Assembly (NCBI GenBank): GCA_018818905.1
Contig: JAHIRA010000039.1
Span: 1-21,737 of the forward strand
Length of the DNA: 21,737 nucleotides
Reading direction: 5' to 3'
From: Patescibacteria group bacterium
GTDB taxonomy: Bacteria; Patescibacteriota; JABMPQ01; JAHIRA01
Within the stretch, counting starts at the first letter, position 1, and each line of letters opens with the position of its first letter. The notes under the pieces were generated by a model. It was not told the origin of the DNA. It searched no databases and saw nothing but the letters and a program-made list of their open reading frames with translations. Positions 1-8,586 of the stretch are shown here, piece by piece. The translations under genes were made by a program, and so were the position numbers.

Positions 1-3
1 CTA

Positions 4-19
4 AGGACAATCTTGTCCT
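4..19. repeat. Short dyad (7-bp arms, 2-nt centre)
   Basis: AGGACAA (4-10) and TTGTCCT (13-19) are perfect inverted copies around the dinucleotide TC. It is too tight to form a normal RNA hairpin at full length, so it looks more like a protein-binding dyad than a terminator. No run of T follows on either strand. Confidence 0.35.
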
Positions 20-98
20 GTAACGGTTTTAGCGTTGCCATCTTTTATGTAGTTATTATTTTTTACAATTCTTCTGGCTAGCAAAAACTGGCCAGATT

Positions 99-123
99 TG
101 GCACTCTCATATCTTGAGTGCCA
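99..123. repeat. Stem-loop with 8-bp arms in the 5' intergenic region
   Basis: TGGCACTC (99-106) pairs with GAGTGCCA (116-123) across a 9-nt loop. The 8-bp palindrome CTGGCCAG (88-95) sits just to its left. No T-run follows either side, so it is not a typical intrinsic terminator. On the minus strand it would lie at the very start of the RNA made from the promoter at 132-161. Confidence 0.4.
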
Positions 124-131
124 GATATACT

Positions 132-161
132 ATCTTATGATAAGAGTGGGGTAGTTGTCAA
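132..161 (-). promoter_or_regulatory. Minus-strand sigma70-type promoter
   Basis: Read on the minus strand there is a perfect -35 hexamer TTGACA (161-156), an 18-nt spacer and TAAGAT (137-132), which matches the -10 consensus at four of six places. It points toward the left edge of the window, where I see only the doubtful remnant at 1-129. The -10 hexamer lies inside the dyad TCTTAT-g-ATAAGA (133-145), which could be an operator. The true target gene may lie beyond the left edge. Confidence 0.4.
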
Positions 162-257
162 GAGCATGAGTTACAAAACAAGCTTATTTTGATGATCACT
201 CGCATATAATGTGACCACCGTTTTTATTCTAACGGTTAAATGAAATAGACATGAATA

Positions 258-266
258 TGATACAAT
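258..266 (+). promoter_or_regulatory. Extended -10 element for the HExxH-TPR gene
   Basis: TGATACAAT (258-266) matches an extended -10 (TGn followed by TACAAT, five of six). No good -35 lies 16-18 nt upstream. Transcription would start near 273, leaving a leader of about 22 nt before the ATG at 295. The leader carries AGGA (274-277), 17 nt from the ATG, which is too far for an ideal Shine-Dalgarno site. Confidence 0.4.
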
Positions 267-294
267 GAAGCCATAGGAAAATAATCATAAAAAA

Positions 295-2034
295 ATGAGT
301 GAAGCACATAGAGGCAAAGCCATTCAATTTGATCTTAAAGATAGGCCCGACCTAAAAGAACCGGAAACGGAAGATGAAGAAGACGTTTTCCAAGAAGCAC
401 TTGCTGAGCTACAAGAAGAAAAAGAGAGAGCCCAAGAAAGAGAGCCCAGCATTACCCTGGATGAACTCACCTCCCTATTGAGCAAATTTCAACACGAAGC
501 CAAGGGGAAAAATGACCAAGAAAGAACAATGGATGTAGAGGCTAAGATGAATGACATTCTAGATAAAGCTAAAAACCGCATCAGAAAAGAGTGCGGAAGC
601 ATTGAGCAATTTACAGCCATGGGCAAAGCCATAAAACTAATAGCTAACGATCCAGAAAGAGAAAGGACACTCAAGAAAAAAAGGAATACTGCTAGCTACG
701 ACTTCACAAAAGGAGACATCACAATTAACGAAGATTACAAGAAAGCCTTTAAACCATCTCAGATTCTTGGCGAAATAGCCCTTCTCCAAAAAAGCAACCT
801 GACTCAATCTATACATCACGAACATATTCATAGACAACAGTTTGGCAAACCAGGAGAGAAAACCAACTTCAGAGATATTGCGAATCAATTCAATTCGTAC
901 GCAAAGCTCCAAAGACTTGCAACTCCCAAAGAACATGCTCAGCTTCTAGACATTAAAAGACTAGCCGAATTACAAGCTAACATTGGTTCAAAAAGATTCC
1001 ATAAGCAGGAGCAAATAAGAAATAGAGCAGGCCTATCTACTCAAGAAGCCGTTAAGATAATTGGTCCAGGAATTGGTCCAGAAGGAGGCGGTTACAACTT
1101 TATTTTCACCTATAAGGACCTAGATAAGGCACTGATGGCTGCTTGGGATATAAAAGCTCTCTATGCTTTGGGGGTCAAAGATGGAGAGATAAGTGAGATG
1201 ATTAATGAAGCAAAGTGGGATCCAGAGAATAATAGCTACGATAGCCTTGAGAGAAGAATTCAAGAAAAGATGACAGAACAAAAAATTGAAAGAGAAGATG
1301 TTGATAATATGATCTTTCTCCACGATGTGAAGCAGGACACTTACATTCTGAAAGCCTCCCGCATAGTTGCTGAAGAAATTGATGTAGCTGCTAGCAACAC
1401 TAGAGACAGTGAACATTTTGACGCCCAAGTATTTGTGAATATTGTAGACGATTTGATCTCCGAACAAAAAGAGAGTTTCTATCGTGACTTTTGCTATTAC
1501 TTGGTGAAAGAAAATAGAGACGCCGATATGGATGCTATCTATGACGCTGTGAGCAAAAAATACCCTGACAGTGATGAGATGCGATCTAATTTTGGGCAAT
1601 TATTTTTACAGCTACAAAAATATGAAAGCGCAGCTACAGCGTACAAACAGGCCCTAGAGCTTCTCCCCAATGATGCGGATAGGATGCCAGTTTTAATGGC
1701 ACTATCTCAAGTATATGATCAACTTGACTTGCTTGATGAAGAAGAAGCTGTTTTGAGAAAGGCTTGCAACATAGCACCAGATTTTTCACTTCTGTTTAAT
1801 GGGCTATGTAAAGTTTTAGAAAAACAAGGGAAGTACCCAGAATTGATAGATTTATACAACAAGAGAATTAAGGACTTTCCCAATGAAAGACCCAATTATG
1901 AAGATTTAGCAAAGGCGTACGTAGCCACCGGTCAAAAACATAAGGCTATAAATATGTACAATAAGCTTATTGTCATGAATCCTGAAAAAGAAAACGCTTA
2001 TATGGCCAGAATTCAGTTGCTTGAGAATAAATAA
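295..2034 (+). CDS. HExxH-motif protein with C-terminal TPR-like repeats (putative metallopeptidase)
   Basis: The 579-residue product has no signal peptide or membrane segment, so it should be cytoplasmic. Residues 20-130 are highly charged, acidic then basic, and probably helical. The motif HEHIH (175-179) fits the zinc-binding and catalytic HExxH of zincin metallopeptidases. A glutamate at 225 in LAELQANIG, 46 residues on, could be the third ligand of a gluzincin arrangement; this is inference. Residues 430-570 hold TPR-like helical pairs, for example KYESAATAYKQALELLPND at about 442-460 and HKAINMYNKLIVMNPEKENA at about 549-568, which suggests protein partners. I cannot place it in a named peptidase family. 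The gene ends 59 bp from the convergent kinase gene. The start is the only ATG fitting the upstream -10 element; its Shine-Dalgarno signal is weak. The zinc motif could be non-catalytic. Confidence 0.75.
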   Translation: MSEAHRGKAIQFDLKDRPDLKEPETEDEEDVFQEALAELQEEKERAQEREPSITLDELTSLLSKFQHEAKGKNDQERTMDVEAKMNDILDKAKNRIRKECGSIEQFTAMGKAIKLIANDPERERTLKKKRNTASYDFTKGDITINEDYKKAFKPSQILGEIALLQKSNLTQSIHHEHIHRQQFGKPGEKTNFRDIANQFNSYAKLQRLATPKEHAQLLDIKRLAELQANIGSKRFHKQEQIRNRAGLSTQEAVKIIGPGIGPEGGGYNFIFTYKDLDKALMAAWDIKALYALGVKDGEISEMINEAKWDPENNSYDSLERRIQEKMTEQKIEREDVDNMIFLHDVKQDTYILKASRIVAEEIDVAASNTRDSEHFDAQVFVNIVDDLISEQKESFYRDFCYYLVKENRDADMDAIYDAVSKKYPDSDEMRSNFGQLFLQLQKYESAATAYKQALELLPNDADRMPVLMALSQVYDQLDLLDEEEAVLRKACNIAPDFSLLFNGLCKVLEKQGKYPELIDLYNKRIKDFPNERPNYEDLAKAYVATGQKHKAINMYNKLIVMNPEKENAYMARIQLLENK

Positions 2035-2050
2035 CTTTTTCTTTTTTTGT

Positions 2051-2084
2051 AAAAAAATCCCCCACCAACCAAGCGGTTAGTGGG
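2051..2084 (-). terminator. Intrinsic terminator of the kinase gene
   Basis: On the minus strand, just after the kinase stop, a 10-bp stem with one mismatch (2084-2075 pairing with 2070-2061) closes a 4-nt loop. It is followed, after GGA, by seven T (2057-2051). No comparable T-run follows on the plus strand, so it serves the kinase gene. The upstream T-rich tract at 2036-2048 lacks a stem of its own. Confidence 0.8.
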
Positions 2085-2093
2085 AGTAGTTAC

Positions 2094-4007
2094 TTATGGA
2101 GCAAGCCTTATAAGTAACGAAATGGAAACCATCAGCAGCGCAAGGGGTACAGCTGCACAAAGATAAGTTCCTGACTTTAGACGGAAAAACTCCTCTAAAG
2201 ACCTAAAAGTCTTGTCTCTGTGAAACGTACCTTGCACTAAATCAACCACCACAGCAATCAAAAAGCCAAAACACGTGATGGCAATGCTGGCATGGGAAAA
2301 AGAGCGCTCATAGACCATCGCAACAATCGCGATCAGAAGTATTATGACTGAAACAACATCCGTATATTCCAGTCTTAGATACCACTTCTCTTGCTTATTC
2401 ACGGTAGAATGAACGCTTAGCCAACGTTCTCGACGTGCCTCTGCAATCATTTCTTCGTTCAAAACCAAGCCGTTAGCAGGCTTTGGCTCCAGAGTTGGCG
2501 GCTGTATCATCACGCCGTTGCCGTCATAGGGGTGGCCGTATGCAATCCGCGCGATCTTCTGCTGATCTTTGGGAGGCAGAAGTGACCACATCCTTTTACT
2601 TATCTGGTCACCATTTTTTCCCGGCGTGGTTGCTTTCTTAGCCTCGAAACGCCTCTTTTCATGAAGATTATCATCTGCTTCCAGGGAGACTTCTTTAAGC
2701 AACTCCCACAGACCAGCTTGACCAACAAGGCGTTTCATTTCTGGCTCACTTCTGGATATATCCCCCCACCAGTCACGAACCAGGCTTCTGGCCATATGTT
2801 CAGCTGCTGACTTATCATCCCTCTCTGACGAACCAGCACATTTCCGGAGATAATCAAAAGAGGCACGAAGTAGAAACCTACCTTTTGCTCCCTCATCAAG
2901 ACATCTCTTATCTGCCTCTTCCAACGCCTCAGCATAAGGTGACAACAACAACTTTTTACATTCTTCAACAAATAGCACATGCTTCCGATAGACGAAAGGA
3001 GCTACGACCTCTTGCTCATGAGCCAGAAGCTTCTTGGTAATCTCTCCAACCCTCTCTAAATAAACTACCCGAGCCTGATAGGCTTGACTCGCTTTCTCAA
3101 GCTCCTCGATAAACTCCATGGCTGTAGCTGAACGCTCCATAGGATTTGAGGTCAGATTGTTTTTGAGAACCGTCTCAAGCATCCCAAGATCGTACTCATC
3201 TTCCAATCGCTGAGCCCCAGTCTGGAAATTATCAAACATATCATGACCTAGCTTCCTAATTCCCAAGATCAACTCAAGAAAAACCAGAGCTACCACGTAC
3301 AAGTCTGTCTGCGTTGTGATAGACGCACCGTTTAAGAACTCTGGCGCCATGTAGTACATGGTCGTCATCGCTCTTTCATTGGACTGAGTTACAAAGGCAG
3401 TCTCTTTCTTGGCCGCCCCAAAATCAATCAGAACAAAACGGTACCCAGCTTCAGACTCGTCAGGCACCATCATGATGTTACTTGGTTTGAGATCTCGGTG
3501 TACAACGCCATGTTCATGGGCCCAAGCTAAGCCTGACAGAACATCAGTGAAAAGCTTCTCCCATGCCAAAGACACTTTTTCTTGACCTGCCTCCCCCAAA
3601 ACATCACAAAGGTTTCGCCCTGGAAGGAACTCCATGATCAGGAAGTATCCTCTACTTGAATCGCAGAGAAGTGTCTCGCAACTGACCACCTGATCAATAC
3701 CAAATAACTTGAGCATGATTTCATGCTCTTCTCTGGCAGCCTCTTCCTCATCAAGCCTAAAATGCTTGGCCGCGAAATAACCCCGGCTAGGGTCATCTTC
3801 GACGACCTTATAGACAGGTCGCTGTCCATGACCCAAGAGACCAACCACGCAGTACTGGCCGTTAGAGCCAATATGCGTACCTTGTGGTATTTCTCTACTT
3901 TGACGAAGATCAGCCCCGCCCGTAACAAAAATACCGGGATTAAAAGACTCTGGAATTTTTCCACCCGTGGTGAAAAAATTCACGCCATTACCATATTGGC
4001 TTGTCAT
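2094..4007 (-). CDS. Membrane-anchored Hanks-type Ser/Thr protein kinase
   Basis: The 637-residue product carries a full eukaryotic-like kinase domain at about 50-305. It has a glycine loop LLGHGQRPVYKV (57-68), the ATP-binding lysine in FAAKHF (K81), the catalytic loop HRDLKPSN (170-177, D172), DFG (195-197) and APE (221-223), so it should be active. Residues 310-545 form a long helical, charged region that I do not recognise. Two or three hydrophobic segments follow (about 551-566, 574-592, 612-633), so the kinase is tethered by its C terminus. Typical bacterial PknB-type kinases instead have one central membrane segment and an extracellular sensor. The start is well supported: AGAGGAG lies about 5 nt before the ATG, with a TTGACA promoter upstream. 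Neither a phosphatase nor a forkhead-domain partner is nearby. Its substrate is unknown. Confidence 0.93.
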   Translation of the reverse strand: MTSQYGNGVNFFTTGGKIPESFNPGIFVTGGADLRQSREIPQGTHIGSNGQYCVVGLLGHGQRPVYKVVEDDPSRGYFAAKHFRLDEEEAAREEHEIMLKLFGIDQVVSCETLLCDSSRGYFLIMEFLPGRNLCDVLGEAGQEKVSLAWEKLFTDVLSGLAWAHEHGVVHRDLKPSNIMMVPDESEAGYRFVLIDFGAAKKETAFVTQSNERAMTTMYYMAPEFLNGASITTQTDLYVVALVFLELILGIRKLGHDMFDNFQTGAQRLEDEYDLGMLETVLKNNLTSNPMERSATAMEFIEELEKASQAYQARVVYLERVGEITKKLLAHEQEVVAPFVYRKHVLFVEECKKLLLSPYAEALEEADKRCLDEGAKGRFLLRASFDYLRKCAGSSERDDKSAAEHMARSLVRDWWGDISRSEPEMKRLVGQAGLWELLKEVSLEADDNLHEKRRFEAKKATTPGKNGDQISKRMWSLLPPKDQQKIARIAYGHPYDGNGVMIQPPTLEPKPANGLVLNEEMIAEARRERWLSVHSTVNKQEKWYLRLEYTDVVSVIILLIAIVAMVYERSFSHASIAITCFGFLIAVVVDLVQGTFHRDKTFRSLEEFFRLKSGTYLCAAVPLALLMVSISLLIRLAP

Positions 4008-4070
4008 TTCATCTCCTCTGTTGTTTTTCCCCTAATTTTAAGAGAACGATCAAATTTCTGTAAGCACCAA

Positions 4071-4099
4071 ACAGTAGCACAAAAACTAATTCTTGTCAA
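4071..4099 (-). promoter_or_regulatory. Promoter of the kinase gene
   Basis: Minus-strand TTGACA (4099-4094) is a perfect -35. It is followed by 17 nt and TACTGT (4076-4071), a poor -10 (three of six). The leader to the ATG at 4007 would be about 57 nt. The -35 and spacing are good and the -10 is weak, so basal activity may be low. Confidence 0.4.
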
Positions 4100-4133
4100 G
4101 ACAATTGCTATTTATTGGCTTCTGAAAGCCAAA

Positions 4134-5072
4134 TCACTGGGATAAAATTCTTTTTCTATTTTTTTGCCAAACTTCCCTATAGTATCTTCTTCTATCTTGT
4201 TCGTGAAACTTCAAAACTTGATCACTGATAATAACATCATTTTGCTGATCTTTTCTAAGTAGTTCCCTTTTCTTCATTTTTTGTTGCTGCAATTTTTTGA
4301 AAAACCGCTCTAACCAGTTTCCCAAAAATCCAGCAAGAATAGTTTCTGCCAGTTTTCTTATTTTCTCTAAAGGCCCTACGAGCAAAACACGACGTCTTGT
4401 AATGGTAATGTATGCTTGGGCTTGGGGAAGATAATTTTTGATCCAGTCATTGCTTCTTAGAAACCGTGAATAAGTGCTACGATCAAGAATTGGCACTAGG
4501 AAGGTGAGCCAGTAAGTCAAATATGGATCACCATCCTTGAGAGCCAACGGACTGAGATCGAGGTGATCGTCTGTTACGTAAAAACTTAGACAAATTTGAT
4601 CTTTGGTCTTCTTTCCGTGTCGCCAACTGCCTGACAAAGCTATAAGCACAGTCGTTAAGAAACGAGTCATAAATAATCTATTTTTCTTAACAACTATAAA
4701 CAGATCCAAGTCACTCTCTTCCTTAAAGTCCAAAATCAACAAAGTATTACAAGCGGCCACTAGGCGAATAAAAGGTAGCATCTTCAAGAGTCTAGTGGCT
4801 CTTTTTATCTTCTTGTACTTTTTTTCGGCAACCAAATATTTGGCTTTTCTTTCTTGAACTAATTTTTTTCTTGATGGCAAGAAAAAAAGACCATCACTCA
4901 TGCCAAGTTTCTGATTTGCCAACAAGCCTTCCAATGCTTCTTGGACCTCAAGAAAATTACTTTCTCTTTGCCACAACCACTTGTGAACTTCTGTTTCTGT
5001 AAGTGGGTAATCAAAAATATCAAAAAAAGCAATTGTCTCTAAGATATTTTCTTGTAGAGTCTTCTTGGCCAT
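4134..5072 (-). CDS. Winged-helix / nucleotidyltransferase-fold protein
   Basis: The 312-residue product begins with a winged-helix-like region (about 8-70, ETIAFFDIFDYPLTETEVHK) with a DGLFFLP wing. A polymerase-beta-type nucleotidyltransferase core follows, centred on ESDLDLFIVVKK (119-130), whose D121 and D123 would bind metal. In canonical members a Gly-Ser pair precedes this; here the position reads CNT (108-110). From memory, a CPR family with the same winged helix and the CNxL variant exists, so I take this as a family trait and not decay. Residues 180-215 (DPYLTYWLTFLVPILDR and onward) match that family's later part as I recall it. The C-terminal 60 residues are very basic and may bind nucleic acid. 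It lies 91 bp downstream of uvrA. The start ATG lacks a good Shine-Dalgarno site. Substrate unknown. Confidence 0.65.
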   Translation of the reverse strand: MAKKTLQENILETIAFFDIFDYPLTETEVHKWLWQRESNFLEVQEALEGLLANQKLGMSDGLFFLPSRKKLVQERKAKYLVAEKKYKKIKRATRLLKMLPFIRLVAACNTLLILDFKEESDLDLFIVVKKNRLFMTRFLTTVLIALSGSWRHGKKTKDQICLSFYVTDDHLDLSPLALKDGDPYLTYWLTFLVPILDRSTYSRFLRSNDWIKNYLPQAQAYITITRRRVLLVGPLEKIRKLAETILAGFLGNWLERFFKKLQQQKMKKRELLRKDQQNDVIISDQVLKFHEQDRRRYYREVWQKNRKRILSQ

Positions 5073-5110
5073 AAGAAATAATTACACTTCTCTCTATTCT
5101 TGCTAATAAC

Positions 5111-5139
5111 AAAAAAAGAAGCAAGCGAGAATTGCCCGC
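5111..5139 (-). terminator. Probable weak terminator after uvrA
   Basis: On the minus strand a 5-bp stem (5139-5135 with 5129-5125, one G-T pair) and 5-nt loop are followed, after a 7-nt T-rich spacer, by seven T (5117-5111). The spacing between stem and T-run is longer than usual, so some read-through into the downstream nucleotidyltransferase gene is likely. Confidence 0.35.
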
Positions 5140-5163
5140 AACTATAGATTTACACCTATTTTT

Positions 5164-8010
5164 TTATTTTAGAACTGATTTGAGATATTGACCTGTGTAA
5201 CTTTTGTCAACTTTGGCCACGTCTTGTGGAGTGCCCTCGGCGACAATTGATCCGCCCTTATCACCACCTTCTGGACCAAGATCAATCAACCAGTCAGCAG
5301 ACTTAATAACATCAAGATTATGTTCAATAACCAAGACAGAATTGCCTTTATTAACCAGACGATTAAGCACGTTCAGAAGACAACTAACATCTTCAAAGTG
5401 AAGGCCTGTGGTAGGTTCGTCAAGAATGTAAAGAGTTTTGCCGGTGGCCCGTCTGGATAACTCCGTCGCCAGTTTGATCCGCTGGGCTTCTCCACCGGAA
5501 AGGGTGGTGGCAGATTGACCGAGTTTGATATATCCTAATCCAACGTCCATCAGAATTTGCAGTTTCTGTTTGAGTGGTGGAACGCTTTTGAAAAAAGCAA
5601 AAGCTTCTTCAACTGACATTTCCAAAACATTTGCAATATCTTTGGTTTTGTAGTGAATTTCTAGAGCCTGCTTGTTATAACGTGTTCCCCGACATTCATC
5701 ACATTCAACATAAACATCCGGCAAAAAATGCATTTCAATCTTTACTAGCCCATCGCCCTGACAAGATTCACAACGACCACCTTTAACGTTGAAGCTAAAG
5801 CGCCCCGCCTTATAACCTCTGATTCGAGCCTCTGGAGTAGCCGCAAAAAGATCTCGGATATGAGTAAAAATACCGGTATAAGTGGCGGGATTGGACCGCG
5901 GAGTTCGACCAATAGGTGATTGGTCAATACGGATGACTTTGTTGATATTCTCAAGTCCTTTAATCTCTTTATGCTTACCTGGAACCGATTTGGCTTGATA
6001 GAATTTTTGAGATAGAGCTCGCCCCAGAATGTCATCCATCAGAGTACTCTTTCCGGAGCCAGAGACGCCTGTGAAACAAACTAATTTACCAAGAGGAATC
6101 TCAACGTCCAAGTTCTTGAGATTGAATTCTTCCGCTCCAAGAACTGAGATCGTTTTGCCGTTTCCTTTTCTATATTTTTTGGGCGCTTCGATAGATTTCT
6201 TTCCAGACAAATATTGCCCGGTTAATGATTTTTTGTCTTTTTTGATTTCTTCTGGAGTTCCCTGGGCCACGATTTCTCCCCCATTTTTGCCGGCTCCTGG
6301 ACCCACATCAATCACATGATCAGCTTCCAAAATAGTAGCCTCATCATGTTCAACCACGATGACAGAATTGCCCATTTCTCTTAGTTCTTTTAGAGTTTGA
6401 ATCAATTTGTTATTGTCTCTGGAATGAAGTCCAATAGAAGGTTCATCAAGAATATAAATCACTCCCACCAAACCAGAGCTAATTTGCGTCGCCAACCTGA
6501 TTCTTTGCGCTTCTCCACCGGCCAAAGTATTGGCAGCCCGATCAAGCGAAAGATAGTCAAGGCCAACATTATGCAAGAAAGTTAAGCGATGTAAAATTTC
6601 CTTAAGAATTGGTTCGGAAATTTTCTGCTCTTTAAGCGACAGGTTTTCTTTTTCGCGATCAGCCTTTTTGAAAAACTGATAAGCTTCAAAAACAGAAAAA
6701 GCCGTCGCTTTGTCAATAGACTGATCAAAAACTGTCACGGCCAAAGCTTCTGGACGAAGCCTTTTGCCATGGCAAGAAGGGCAGATTTTGACGCGCATAT
6801 ATTTTTCTATCTCGGTTCTGATATAGTCAGAGTCGGTTTCACGATAACGTCGCTCTAGATTTTTGATAATTCCCTCAAATTGTGTTGAAAATTCGTTAAC
6901 CCTGGCAGAAGAATCTTCGTTCCTAACATTATAGGTATCACGACCCGTGCCATACATAATTTTTTCTAACTTCTTCTCTGACAAGTCTTTGATGGGGGTG
7001 TTTAGCGAAAATTTATGCCGCCTAGCCACAGCTTCCAAAATACGATAATACCAAGTTTGCCGACCGGAAACAGAGCTTGACCAGGGCCTGATAGCTCCTT
7101 CGGCAATGGTTAATTTACCGTTAGGCATAACCAGTTCCGGATCAACCTCCAACTTGGTTCCAAGACCCATACATTCTGGGCAAGCCCCATGAGGACTGTT
7201 AAAAGAAAAGCTTCTGGGTTGTAAGTCCGGTAAATTGATATCACAGTTAGGACAAGCAAAATGCTCTGAAAATAGATGGTCCTTATCTTTATCTTGCTCG
7301 TGCGCAACAACTAGACCATTGCCCAAATCAAGAGCGGTTTCAAGCGAATCGGCCAAACGAGTTCTAATGCCTTTGGTAATTTCAATTCGATCAACAACAA
7401 CATCAATAGAATGTTTCTTCTTGGCATCAATATCTAGCTCCAAAGCCTCTTCAATCGGATAGACATTACCGTCAACACGAACCCTAACATAACCGGCCCT
7501 GAGGACTTCTTGGATAACATGATGATGCTCTCCTTTTTTTTCTCTAATTACCGGAGCCAGTAAATTTATTTTGGTCTTGGGTTTGAATTTGAGAATGCGC
7601 TTAAGAATTTCTGCCTGGCTTTGTTTTTTGACCACCTCGCCACATTTGGGACAATGCGGAATACCGACTCTGGCAAATAGAAGTCTCAGATAATCGTAAA
7701 TCTCAGTAATAGTCCCGACGGTTGAACGAGGATTTCTGGAAGTACTTTTTTGATCAATAGAAATAGCCGGTGACAAGCCTTCAATTCTCTCTACGTCAGG
7801 TTTATCCATGATACCCAAAAACTGACGAGCATAAGCCGACAAACTTTCAACATAGCGTCTTTGCCCCTCGGCATAAATAGTGTCAAACGCCAAAGAAGAC
7901 TTTCCTGAGCCAGATAATCCTGTTATAACCACCAATTTATCTCTTGGGATATCCACATCCACCCCTTTGAGATTGTGAACTCTGGCGTCACGAATGACAA
8001 TTTTGTCCAT
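5164..8010 (-). CDS. uvrA: UvrA, excinuclease ABC subunit A
   Basis: UvrA is the damage-sensing ATPase of nucleotide-excision repair. It works as a dimer that loads UvrB, after which UvrC cuts. The 948-residue product has the normal length and the tandem ABC layout: Walker [10 protein letters not shown] (31-39), the UvrB-binding and zinc region with repeated CxxC pairs (CPKC, CPNC, CPEC), signature [12 protein letters not shown], Walker [11 protein letters not shown], then a second Walker [10 protein letters not shown], the CESC/CDEC zinc module, signature [12 protein letters not shown] and [10 protein letters not shown]. No motif is damaged. I chose the ATG at 8010 because AGGAA sits 7 nt before it and [14 protein letters not shown] matches the usual UvrA N terminus. 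A longer reading frame from a TTG at 8031 is possible but unlikely. uvrC is about 6 kb away on the other strand, and uvrB is not in the window. I see no obvious LexA-type operator. Confidence 0.98.
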   Translation of the reverse strand: MDKIVIRDARVHNLKGVDVDIPRDKLVVITGLSGSGKSSLAFDTIYAEGQRRYVESLSAYARQFLGIMDKPDVERIEGLSPAISIDQKSTSRNPRSTVGTITEIYDYLRLLFARVGIPHCPKCGEVVKKQSQAEILKRILKFKPKTKINLLAPVIREKKGEHHHVIQEVLRAGYVRVRVDGNVYPIEEALELDIDAKKKHSIDVVVDRIEITKGIRTRLADSLETALDLGNGLVVAHEQDKDKDHLFSEHFACPNCDINLPDLQPRSFSFNSPHGACPECMGLGTKLEVDPELVMPNGKLTIAEGAIRPWSSSVSGRQTWYYRILEAVARRHKFSLNTPIKDLSEKKLEKIMYGTGRDTYNVRNEDSSARVNEFSTQFEGIIKNLERRYRETDSDYIRTEIEKYMRVKICPSCHGKRLRPEALAVTVFDQSIDKATAFSVFEAYQFFKKADREKENLSLKEQKISEPILKEILHRLTFLHNVGLDYLSLDRAANTLAGGEAQRIRLATQISSGLVGVIYILDEPSIGLHSRDNNKLIQTLKELREMGNSVIVVEHDEATILEADHVIDVGPGAGKNGGEIVAQGTPEEIKKDKKSLTGQYLSGKKSIEAPKKYRKGNGKTISVLGAEEFNLKNLDVEIPLGKLVCFTGVSGSGKSTLMDDILGRALSQKFYQAKSVPGKHKEIKGLENINKVIRIDQSPIGRTPRSNPATYTGIFTHIRDLFAATPEARIRGYKAGRFSFNVKGGRCESCQGDGLVKIEMHFLPDVYVECDECRGTRYNKQALEIHYKTKDIANVLEMSVEEAFAFFKSVPPLKQKLQILMDVGLGYIKLGQSATTLSGGEAQRIKLATELSRRATGKTLYILDEPTTGLHFEDVSCLLNVLNRLVNKGNSVLVIEHNLDVIKSADWLIDLGPEGGDKGGSIVAEGTPQDVAKVDKSYTGQYLKSVLK

Positions 8011-8042
8011 AAAAAAATTCCTAAAAGACAAGTTATTTAGAA

Positions 8043-8071
8043 AGTCTACTACAGAATGTAAGAAGAATCAA
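8043..8071 (-). promoter_or_regulatory. Candidate uvrA promoter
   Basis: On the minus strand TTGATT (8071-8066), a 17-nt spacer and TAGACT (8048-8043) form a plausible but imperfect sigma70-type promoter (four of six at each box). It lies directly after the T-runs that end the upstream gene and would give a short leader before the uvrA ATG at 8010. Confidence 0.3.
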
Positions 8072-8091
8072 GGTAGATCAAAAAAAGCAAT

Positions 8092-8125
8092 AAAAAAAGT
8101 CAATCACCCCCTCAATATGATTGAC
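8092..8125 (-). terminator. Intrinsic terminator of the 134-residue membrane protein gene
   Basis: On the minus strand a perfect 8-bp stem GTCAATCA/TGATTGAC (8125-8118 with 8106-8099) closes an 11-nt loop and is followed at once by seven T (8098-8092). A second T-rich tract follows further on. It separates this gene from uvrA. Confidence 0.8.
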
Positions 8126-8135
8126 CTACCCCCAT

Positions 8136-8540
8136 CTATCTACGCTCAATCTCAAATTGAAAATTTCCATAATCATTATAGAAAGATATTTTGGCTCCCT
8201 CTAGAATAGCTTTGAAATCCTCTCTTGACCATTTCGTGGTTCCTATTCTACAAAGGTTTCCAGAAGATGTCGTCTGGTACCTACACTTTAGCCAATGATC
8301 TCCATTCGAATAGCCGGAAATAGCGCGCGTTTCACCTCCTTTGAGCTTATATATAATCACCATCTCTTGTCCATTTTCTTTATCACAAAACGCGGTAAAA
8401 AAAATCCTAACAATCTCCACGCCCTGAGTCTTAACACCTCCAGCGACCCAAAGCTTCCAAGCAAACAAGAGAGTTGCGGTAAAAATAAGAACTAGCCCAA
8501 CTATTAAACACCACAATAATCCAGTCGGTATCTCTATCAT
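8136..8540 (-). CDS. Small single-pass membrane protein of unknown function
   Basis: I do not recognise this 134-residue product. Residues 7-31 (LLWCLIVGLVLIFTATLLFAW) form one strong membrane helix near the N terminus. About 100 mostly polar residues follow, containing two cysteines (86, 97) and several aromatics, and the protein ends in FQFEIERR. The soluble part could be a small beta-rich domain; GGETRAISGYSNGDHW looks like strand-turn-strand. The frame is open upstream to 8714, but the start at 8540 is clear. A near-perfect AAGGAGGT lies 5 nt before the ATG, and a strong promoter sits between this ATG and the longer frame's start. It is transcribed alone, with its own promoter and terminator. 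Confidence 0.75.
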   Translation of the reverse strand: MIEIPTGLLWCLIVGLVLIFTATLLFAWKLWVAGGVKTQGVEIVRIFFTAFCDKENGQEMVIIYKLKGGETRAISGYSNGDHWLKCRYQTTSSGNLCRIGTTKWSREDFKAILEGAKISFYNDYGNFQFEIERR

Positions 8541-8559
8541 GTTAACCTCCTTGTAAAAG

Positions 8560-8573
8560 TTCACTCCTGTGAA
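8560..8573 (-). other. Small hairpin in the leader of the 134-residue membrane protein gene
   Basis: TTCAC and GTGAA form a 5-bp stem around a 4-nt loop which, in the minus-strand RNA, reads AGGA. It lies between the predicted transcription start (about 8580) and the true Shine-Dalgarno site (8550-8545). It could be a decoy ribosome site, a stabilising 5' hairpin or chance. Confidence 0.3.
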
Positions 8574-8586
8574 TGTTCTAGTCACA

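Larger units (their letters stand above)
1..129 (-). pseudogene. Possible C-terminal remnant of an exported or pilin-like protein (very tentative)
   Basis: On the minus strand a 43-codon open stretch runs from just inside a stop codon at 132-130 to a TAG at 3-1. Its translation contains SGQFLLARRIVKNNN and ends TVTGQDCP. No ATG or GTG opens it at a sensible place, so it is not a convincing intact gene. The ending, with an Asp-Cys pair near the C terminus, recalls the tails of type IV pilin-like proteins, but that is only an impression. Plus-strand frame 1 is also open to a TAG at 79-81, so random openness is possible. It may be a decayed gene end or simple intergenic DNA. Confidence 0.15.

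Noticed and set aside
2036..2048. T-rich tract after the HExxH-TPR gene as its terminator
   Set aside because: No stem precedes it on the plus strand; the nearby hairpin is oriented for the kinase gene.
3723..4145. Open reading frame of 140 codons on the plus strand
   Set aside because: Mostly antisense to the kinase N terminus, no ribosome site, and it crosses the kinase promoter.
4741..4752. Loss of the Gly-Ser pair in the nucleotidyltransferase core (CNT in its place), taken at first as enzyme decay
   Set aside because: I recall the same CNxL variant in related CPR proteins that keep the SDxD motif, so it is more likely a family trait. This rests on memory and was not checked.
8011..8031. 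Seven extra N-terminal codons for uvrA from a TTG at 8031
   Set aside because: TTG start, no fitting ribosome site, and the ATG at 8010 has AGGAA at ideal spacing and matches the usual UvrA N terminus.
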